A stretch of 64,000 nt of DNA, taken from the NCBI GenBank assembly GCA_051294375.1, contig CM119268.1:1586549-1650548 (forward strand). The letters are read 5' to 3'. The DNA comes from Paraspadella gotoi. Lineage: Eukaryota; Chaetognatha. The translations under genes and the position numbers were made by a program. Positions 57,051 to 64,000 of this stretch are shown in pieces (the stretch's first letter is position 1; every line of letters begins with the position of its first letter). The notes below the pieces were generated by a model, which saw only the letters and a program-made list of their open reading frames with translations, was not told the DNA's origin and did no database searches.

Positions 57051-57939
57051 GTTTCATAACGAGTTGGTTCTCGCCTCATTACTTGTAATAGTTAGGTTAG
57101 CCTTTTTTTTTTTAAATGTTTTTTCTCTTCATTTTTCTTTTTCTTTCCTATCTTTTTTTCCTCTCTATTTTTTCTTTCCTCTCTATTTTTTATTTCCTCT
57201 CTATTTTCTTTTTGTCCACCAGCTTCTGGTTAACCATTCCAGCTACTTTCCTTCTCGGCCTCATCACTCTGTCCTAAACGAAACCAACTTAACCTTTGCC
57301 TTTCGCCCTTTTCCTTCCCCTATCTTTTCATCTCTCCCTCCCATTTCCTTCCTCCCTTCCTCCCTCTCCCCTCTCTCTCCCTTCCTCCCTCTCCTTCTCT
57401 CCCTTTTANNNNNNNNNNNNNNNNNNNNNNNNNNNNNNNNNNNNNNNNNNNNNNNNNNNNNNNNNNNNNNNNNNNNNNNNNNNNNNNNNNNNNNNNNNNN
57501 NNNNNNNNCATCATTGTTAAATAGTTTTAAATATTTAGTTAATTGTTCGAATTAATATCGGTATTTAATAGGATATACCATAACGTTACTAACGCTTAAA
57601 TTCTCAAACTCGATCCCTCTATTCTATGATTTCAATTGGTTGATATTTAGTTCTTCCATCTGATTGGACAGAGACCTTTCTGTAATCCAATGTATTGAGC
57701 TATATTCGTCAAAAGTCGAAGTCGTTTTTAAATTGGTTGATGATGATGTTAATGATGACGACGATCAAAATTGCGATGATGGGTTAGAGGCCGAAGGGTG
57801 TGAATTGTGACAAACGTGAATTACTAGGGATGGTGTGATTTGATGTCAAGTGAATCTCTTGTAATTTCGAGGAAATCTGGAAAAAAAAATCTCGAGGCAT
57901 CCGTAGATTGATTAATATAAAGCGATGCCAAAAAAAAAT

Positions 57940-58525
57940 GACATTGGGAAATGAATTGAAAACGAACGAAATAATTAATGAGATTGAGAAACGAATTAAA
58001 AACGAACAAAATAAGGAATGAGATTGAGAAACGAATTGAAAATGAACGAAATAAGGAATGAGATTGCGAAAGGAATTGAAAACAAACAAAATAAGGAATG
58101 AGATTAAGAAATGAGATTGAGAAACGAATTGAAAATGAATGAAATAAGGAATGAGATTAAGAAATGAGATTAAGAAACTAATTGAAAACGAACAAAATAA
58201 GGAATGAGATTGAGAAACAAATTGAAAATGAATGAAATAAGGAATGATATTGAGAAATGAATTGAAAATGAATGAAATAAGGAATGAGATTGAGAAATGA
58301 GATTGAGAAACGAATTGAAAATGAATGAAATAAGGAATGAGATTGAGAAATTAGATTGAAAAATGAATTGAAAACGAACGAAATAAGGAATGAGATTTAG
58401 AAATTAATTAAAAACGAATGAAAAAAGGAATAAGATTGAGAAATGAGATTGAGAAACAAATTGCAAACAAACAAAATAAGAAATGAGATTGAGAAATGAA
58501 TTGAAAATGAACGAAATAAGGAATT
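57940..58525. repeat. 40-bp minisatellite (GAATTGAAAATGAACGAAATAAGGAATGAGATTGAGAAA-type)
   Basis: About 13 units with period near 38-40 bases; some units are extended by an extra GAAATGAGATTGA segment of 13-14 bases. Confidence 0.9.
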
Positions 58526-58606
58526 TCTTGAAAGTGAAAGGAAGGGAGATAGAGAATAAGACATAACAGGTTCCAAACTAAAAGAAGTCGGGTATAAATA
58601 TTGTTT

Positions 58607-58633
58607 GTATTATTATTATTATTATTATTATTA

Positions 58634-58710
<77 letters not shown>

Positions 58711-58762
58711 GTATTTATTAAAGATCATGAAAATAAAATAAAATAAAATAAAATAAAATTTA
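58607..58762. repeat. (ATT)n and (AAAAT)n microsatellites
   Basis: More than 30 ATT units (58607-58712), then about five AAAAT units (58732-58760). Confidence 0.95.
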
Positions 58763-59385
58763 ACATCATAAGTCAATTTGGTTGTAAAAGAACACTCTAT
58801 TTTTATTTTATGTCTCCTCTCTCTCTCTCTCTCACTCACTCTCTCTCTCTCTCTCTCTCTTTTTCTGCAATTGCGACGATCTTTATGCTTTTCAGATTTT
58901 TTTTAACTTGCATCATTTTTTCACATTAATTAATTAATAATTAATTCATTAATTAATTAAAACATTTATTAGTATCATTAATATTAAAGATTCAAGTAAA
59001 TTGTGACTTATGTTTTTTCCATCTAACTCATTTCCCCTGGCACATTTCCGTCAATACTTTATATATTATTATATATTAATAAATATTTAAAAGCTTCAGT
59101 GCAACAACCCAATGAACTAATTCAAAAAGTTATATTGAAAATCGATTTAGTAGTAAAAGGAAAAAAAAAAATTTAAAGAGAACTAAAGTTATAAAAGTGT
59201 TCAATTTGGCCCGCCTTACTAGATATTAGGCCTTACTAGATATATTGCATGTGATTAAACAATGTTATCGGAATAATAATTTATCATTTTATGTATTTTG
59301 TAAGTATTTTAAGTATTTTATTCAGCGAGGTAAAATAACAACTTTTTTATTCGCTAATTTTTATCTCGGACTCTCTCTCTTTCTA

Positions 59386-59422
<37 letters not shown>

Positions 59423-59534
59423 AATTGCGACGATCCTTATGCTCATTTTACTGCTCTCTCTCTCTCTCTCTCTCTCTCTTTGCAATTGCGACGATCCTTA
59501 TGCTTTTAGGATTTTTTTAACTTGTATCATTTTT

Positions 59535-60594
59535 CTGCTTCAAGTAAATGTGACTTAGGTTTTTTCCATTTAAACTCATTTCCACTGGCACAATTCCGTC
59601 AAAACTTTATATCTAGCTTTTCACACACTTTCCTACCCGCTCACAAAATTGATCTCAATCTATTATGGGTTAAAATAAGTAAAAAGATTCAAGTAAATGT
59701 GACTCATATTTTTTTCATTTAAACTCCTTCCACTCGTACGTTTCCACCGAAACTTATATCAAGCATCGATACACATTTTTCTACCCACACAAAAAAATTT
59801 GAACTCAATCTAATCCATCCAATTATGATTAATTAGAGTACTTATTGGTTAAAATAAGTAAAAAGATTTTAGTAATGCGACTTATGTTTTTTCCACTTAA
59901 ACTCATTTTCCACTCACACGATTCCGTCGAAACTTTCTATCCAGCTTTATCACACACTTTCCTACCCACACACAAAATTTCATTTCAATCCAACCAGCCA
60001 ATCACGAGTTATTGGAGCTTTTTGCTAAGGTGGGACGGATGGACGGATTGATTGACTGATTAATTAATTATTGATTAATTAATTGACTATTGATTTAATT
60101 AACTGATTAATTATTTGACTTATTAATACATCCTGCATATACATTTAATATAAAAGGAAAAAGAAGCATAATCAATAGTGAAACAGGTTTTTTGTTTTTT
60201 TCCACTCAAAGATTCCATCGAAACTTGGTTTCCTGTTCAATCACACACTTTTTACTCACATACAAAATTCCAGGTCAATCGATAATTAAGTGGTAATAAG
60301 CTATCTTGGTCAACTTGCATAATTTAATCAACTTGCATAATTTGGTTCAACTGACATAATTTGGTTAACTGACATAATTTGTCTACTGACATAATTTGGT
60401 CAACTGACATAATTTGGTCAACTGACTAATTTGATCAATTAGATAATTTGGTCAACCGGCCAAATTTGGTTAACTGGCATAATTTTATCAACTAGCCTAA
60501 TTTGGTCAACAGGCATAATTTGGTCAACTTGCAAAACTTGATTAACTTGCAGAATTTGGTCAACTGGCATAATTTGGTCAATTAGCATAATTGG

Positions 60595-60625
<31 letters not shown>

Positions 60626-61130
60626 GAGAGAGAAACTTAAAAAATTCAAATAAATGTGTCTTTTGGTTTTCTAATTTGAACTCTTTTCCACTCCTACGAT
60701 TCCATCAAAAAATTTTTATCCAGCTTTATCAACATACTTTCCTACCCACACACAAATTCAATTTCGATTATCTATCCAATTTTTAATAAACAAAATAATT
60801 ATGAGTAAATTTAAGTAAAATACTTCAAGTAAATATGACTTTTGTTTTTTCCATTTTAACTCATTTCCACTCGCTCGATTCCATCGAAACTTTATATCCG
60901 GCTCAATCACACACTTTCCTACCATCATACAAAATTTCAAGTCAATTGCACTATCCACTCATGAGCAATTGGCGTTCAAATAGAGAAATATATTTTTTGT
61001 TTTTTCCATTTAAACCAATTTCCACTCGCACGATTCCCTCGAAACTTCATATCCATCTCAATCACACAGTTTCTACCCACACACAAAATTTCATACCAAT
61101 CCATCCATCCAATCACGGGTAATTGGAGTT
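59535..61130 (+). repeat. satellite-like array, third copy
   Basis: Units beginning near 59566, 59718, 59895, 60200, 60690, 60852 and 61010 carry CATTTAAACTCATTTCCACT, GATTCCATCGAAACTT, CACACACTTTCCTACCCAC and ATCCAATCA blocks. It is more diverged from L than R is and is interrupted by the 19-bp minisatellite. Confidence 0.8.
60306..60597. repeat. 19-bp minisatellite (TTTGGTCAACTGGCATAAT)
   Basis: About 15 units of TTTGGTCAACTGACATAA-type sequence, ending in (CAAT)n at 60595-60626. It is inserted within the satellite array. Confidence 0.9.
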
Positions 61131-61136
61131 TTTGCT

Positions 61137-61328
61137 TAAGGTGGGACGGACGGACGGACGGACGGACGGACGGACAGACGGACGGACGGACATCATTTTT
61201 TTTGCATAATTTATCATAATTCGATGTTCCTGACATGATATAAGTGTGTGCCCGACAATATTGAGGGGCGGACCGACGGACCGAAAAAGTGAGTTATAGA
61301 GTCGGGATCTGCTGATAAGCAGATCCGA
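61137..61328 (-). repeat. hairpin-headed (CCGT)n element, third copy
   Basis: (ACGG)n at 61144-61190, CATTTTTTTTGCATAATTTA, GACATGATATAAGTGTGTGC, CCGAAAAAGTGAGTTATAGA, and a GGATCTGCT/AGCAGATCC hairpin at 61306-61328. Confidence 0.75.
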
Positions 61329-61610
61329 CTAAAAAATCACGAAGCGACGAATCAGAAAATCTTTGTATCACAAACTCGCTCCACTGATTCTCCGTCAAAA
61401 CACAAGAACTTGCGAAGCGGCTCTAAAAGTCACTTGTCGGTCAGTCGGTCGGTAGGATCCGTAGTCCGACTCATTTAAAATCGAATAATTCAAGCATACT
61501 GAGTTATTCTGTTTAATATATGGCAATATGGCATACAAGTGGCATATGTTTTAAATGTATTTGAGTTTATATGACTGATATTCATATGACAATAGTATAA
61601 ATAACTTAAA

Positions 61611-61652
61611 CCAGTCTCTTCGGAGGCGTGGGTTCGAATCCCACCGCTCACC
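61611..61652 (+). pseudogene. 3' half of a class II (leucine-type) tRNA
   Basis: CCAGT (anticodon 3' strand), CTC-TTCG-GAG variable arm, perfect T-arm GTGGG (61628-61632), loop TTCGAAT, CCCAC (61640-61644), then CGCTCACC acceptor strand. This matches the 3' part of animal tRNA-Leu. The expected 5' partner GGTGAGCG, D-arm and anticodon are absent upstream, so it is a truncated tRNA or a SINE-like relic, not a functional gene. An 18-base spacer leads to a gap at 61670. Confidence 0.75.
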
Positions 61653-61694
61653 ACATTTAAGTAAGTCGANNNNNNNNNNNNNNNNNNNNNNNNN

Positions 61695-62250
61695 CAGGGA
61701 TTTCAACATGAAACCAAAGTGGAATTTATTTCAGAGTATAAACAAGCGTAAGACGGTGTCAGAATTTGGAAAAGTATTTATACAGAGCCATCGGATCATC
61801 GACACGGGCTGGTTTTCCCGATGGCATGAAGCCCATCTTGTGATTGGTCGATTCCGTTGGTGATTCGCCCAATGAGAAGATGGAATCCAGCTTTCGGCGG
61901 ATTCTACCCGAGTCGTGGATCCGATTCGTATTTTTGGTTCCAATTCCATCTGCAATGTGAAATTGGTACAACCAAAATAAAAATTATCCATGTAATACCG
62001 ATCAATACAGTCAGGACATGTGTCATCAAACGTTTGTTGTTAAAACTGATATCATCACGTGACCAGCTTAGGATCCGATCAGGTATAGAGTAAGTGAATT
62101 CGGCGCGATACTTTGGAATTGCTGTTCCATCTTCGATTATCAATGAAACTGATAACTGATAACTGATAAGACTTATTGTTCCACTCGAATCACTCGCGCT
62201 GATTTGCATTGCATATTTCCAATCCCGTAATACCGCGATTTTCGAAACAA
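61695..62250. other. unique region with CCAAT-rich segment, gene uncertain
   Basis: ATTGG/CCAAT motifs at 61842-61875. A minus-strand frame over 62230-61904 reads KYAMQISASDSSGTISLIS and continues protein-like, but its upstream part is a (GTC)n-encoded valine run and no splice signals are clear. Confidence 0.3.
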
Positions 62251-62274
62251 CGACGATGACTATGACCGAGAATA

Positions 62275-62314
<40 letters not shown>

Positions 62315-62315
62315 C
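62275..62315. repeat. (ACG)n microsatellite
   Basis: Perfect (ACG)n of about 13 units; the source of a poly-Val or poly-Thr frame. Confidence 0.95.
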
Positions 62316-62432
62316 AAGGAAACTGATTTCCATGATTCTTCCATTAGGAAGGAACCTTCTTCCAACGAAGGCTCCTCGCCCCAGTGTATCCGCCCTTCAG
62401 TGCTTGTAGCTAATGAACAAGCTCTCGGCCTC

Positions 62433-62436
<4 letters not shown>

Positions 62437-62499
<63 letters not shown>

Positions 62500-62588
62500 T
62501 CTCCCTTCAACTCGGATCTCGATAGAAAATTTCAGGTCTTGTCAATTGAAAGGGATGAAGAGAGAGAGGAGAGAGGGAGTGAGAGAGA

Positions 62589-62652
<64 letters not shown>

Positions 62653-62821
62653 TTGAGAACTTCATCTTTTACAATTTTTGCATCTTTTAAAATCTTGTTT
62701 CAGCGACGTCGGCATTTTGTTTGACTTTGACTGAAAAACACGAAGATTTAGTCAAAAAAAACAATAAAATTTTATATCTATTTGATTTCTAAATCTTCTC
62801 GTCAAACACACTTCTTATAGT

Positions 62822-62882
<61 letters not shown>

Positions 62883-63292
62883 CTCAAGTTAGTTGATATT
62901 CGTACCAGAATTAACTATTTTGTCATTCATCCTGGATACAAGCAAATTGTTTGTTATTTGGTTTGTTTGTTGTTTAATACATGTATACTATCTCATACTA
63001 TCAATTGTTGATTGTCATTTCGTTTTTAAACTTTTTATATTTCTCTTTCGTTCTCATTTCCCAGCCCTAATTTTTTCAATATTTCAATAAAACTTTCGTG
63101 ATGGTTTATTGTTTATCTTATACGAGATTATAGTTTATAGTAATAAAATAAACACTGGTTATGGTTTTTAGGTGTTATGTGGATCTTTGCATTTTTATTC
63201 TCCAAAAAAACCATTAAGTCGAATAGATCAAGAGAATAAAGAGAAGAGAAAAAAAGATCAGGAAATCGTTGACACCACTCGGACTTACAACC

Positions 63293-63385
<93 letters not shown>

Positions 63386-63511
63386 ATTTCTCGGCTCGTA
63401 ATCCAATGTCACCTTTGAATCATGAGCAATACTTTTTTCTTTCTTTTTTTGCCTCCGACTTGAACTCAAAAAAAACGGGAAAACTTAGGATATAGAAAGA
63501 ATAATAACTGA

Positions 63512-63573
<62 letters not shown>

Positions 63574-63843
63574 AGAGGAGAAGAGAGAGAGAGAATGAGA
63601 GAGAAATGACGAAAGAGAATAATAACCAATGGTAGAAGAAAAAGAATATATGGTTAAAGTAGAAAAGGAGAGAAGAAAGAAAAAGAAAAATAGAAGAAAA
63701 GTGGAAAAGAGAGAGGGAGACAAATTGAGAAAAGATAATCGTTAGATTAAGAAGGGGAAAGGAACGAATAGAGACAGAGTGAGTCGAAGAGTGGGAGAGA
63801 GGGAAAATCTTTAAAGGTGTAACGGAGTCCGTAAAGAAATGGA

Positions 63844-63887
<44 letters not shown>

Positions 63888-63901
63888 TCTCTCTCTCTCT
63901 C

Positions 63902-63954
<53 letters not shown>

Positions 63955-64000
63955 TCTCTACTTTTTCTCTCTCTCTGTCTCTCTCTCTCTCTGCGGCCGA
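62437..64000. repeat. (CT)n/(GA)n microsatellite-rich end of window
   Basis: (CT)n at 62437-62497 and 63846-63990. (GA)n at 62556-62653, 62824-62877, 63295-63384 and 63513-63600. The intervening 62700-63290 DNA is AT-rich with no supported gene. Confidence 0.9.

Noticed and set aside
57940-61130. CRISPR-like arrays of spaced repeats
   Set aside because: Repeats are contiguous minisatellites or satellites without unique equal-length spacers, in a eukaryotic genome.
61560-61652. Functional tRNA-Leu gene
   Set aside because: Only the 3' half is present; acceptor 5' strand, D-arm and anticodon are missing.
61904-62365. Minus-strand 153-codon frame with a valine-run 'membrane helix'
   Set aside because: The hydrophobic run is (GTC)n; the remainder is weakly protein-like without splice or start support.

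Overview
This is a window of a draft animal genome: AT-rich, very repeat-dense, with 17 runs of N. It shows spliced genes with GT-AG introns (one probable GC-AG), tRNA-derived SINEs, an interstitial (TTAGGG)-like tract, and huge (GA)n/(CT)n microsatellites. The two recognisable genes are a macin-type antimicrobial peptide (known from leeches, molluscs and Hydra) and the first exon of a BAR-domain RhoGAP of the ARHGAP17/ARHGAP44/SH3BP1 group. Together they point to a metazoan, plausibly a lophotrochozoan or cnidarian; the sequence does not settle which. Most long open frames are microsatellite or composition artefacts.

Layout. 1-2.9 kb: a possible last exon of a proline-rich protein, then AT-rich and microsatellite DNA. 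2.9-18.85 kb: one giant palindrome. Its left arm (about 2.9-10.58 kb) is ordinary repeat-rich DNA. Its axis is near 10.73 kb. From about 11.6 kb to 18.85 kb its right arm is a reverse complement of the left arm in which most T has become G. This conversion explains the extreme GC/purine richness, the (CG)n, (GGGC)n and (GGCC)n tracts, and the giant spurious ORFs there. 19.0-19.5 kb: the macin gene. 20.1-26.57 kb: a third, unconverted copy of the same unit, also inverted relative to the left arm. 26.58-35.27 kb and 35.75-43.9 kb: two direct copies of one 8-8.7 kb block, differing mostly by short indels (probable haplotig or uncorrected duplicate). The second copy lacks the 6.3 kb unit that separates the equivalent flanks in the first. 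45.7-48.2 kb: exons of a cysteine-rich minus-strand gene. 49.95-51.47 and 52.12-53.46 kb: another direct duplication, with a second cysteine-rich minus-strand gene (51.46-51.74 kb) at the breakpoint. 53.8 kb: telomere-like tract. 55.19-55.36 kb: RhoGAP exon 1. 57.9-61.3 kb: minisatellites and a third array of a 150-190 bp satellite. 61.6 kb: 3' half of a tRNA-Leu-like sequence. 62.4-64 kb: microsatellites.

The genes are not visibly functionally linked: a secreted defence peptide, two secreted cysteine-rich proteins and a cytoplasmic membrane-remodelling RhoGAP lie in separate transcription units on both strands. The most unusual signal is the strand-specific T-to-G conversion confined to one palindrome arm. 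It is either a striking technical artefact (a fold-back molecule or read) or a rare mutational footprint.
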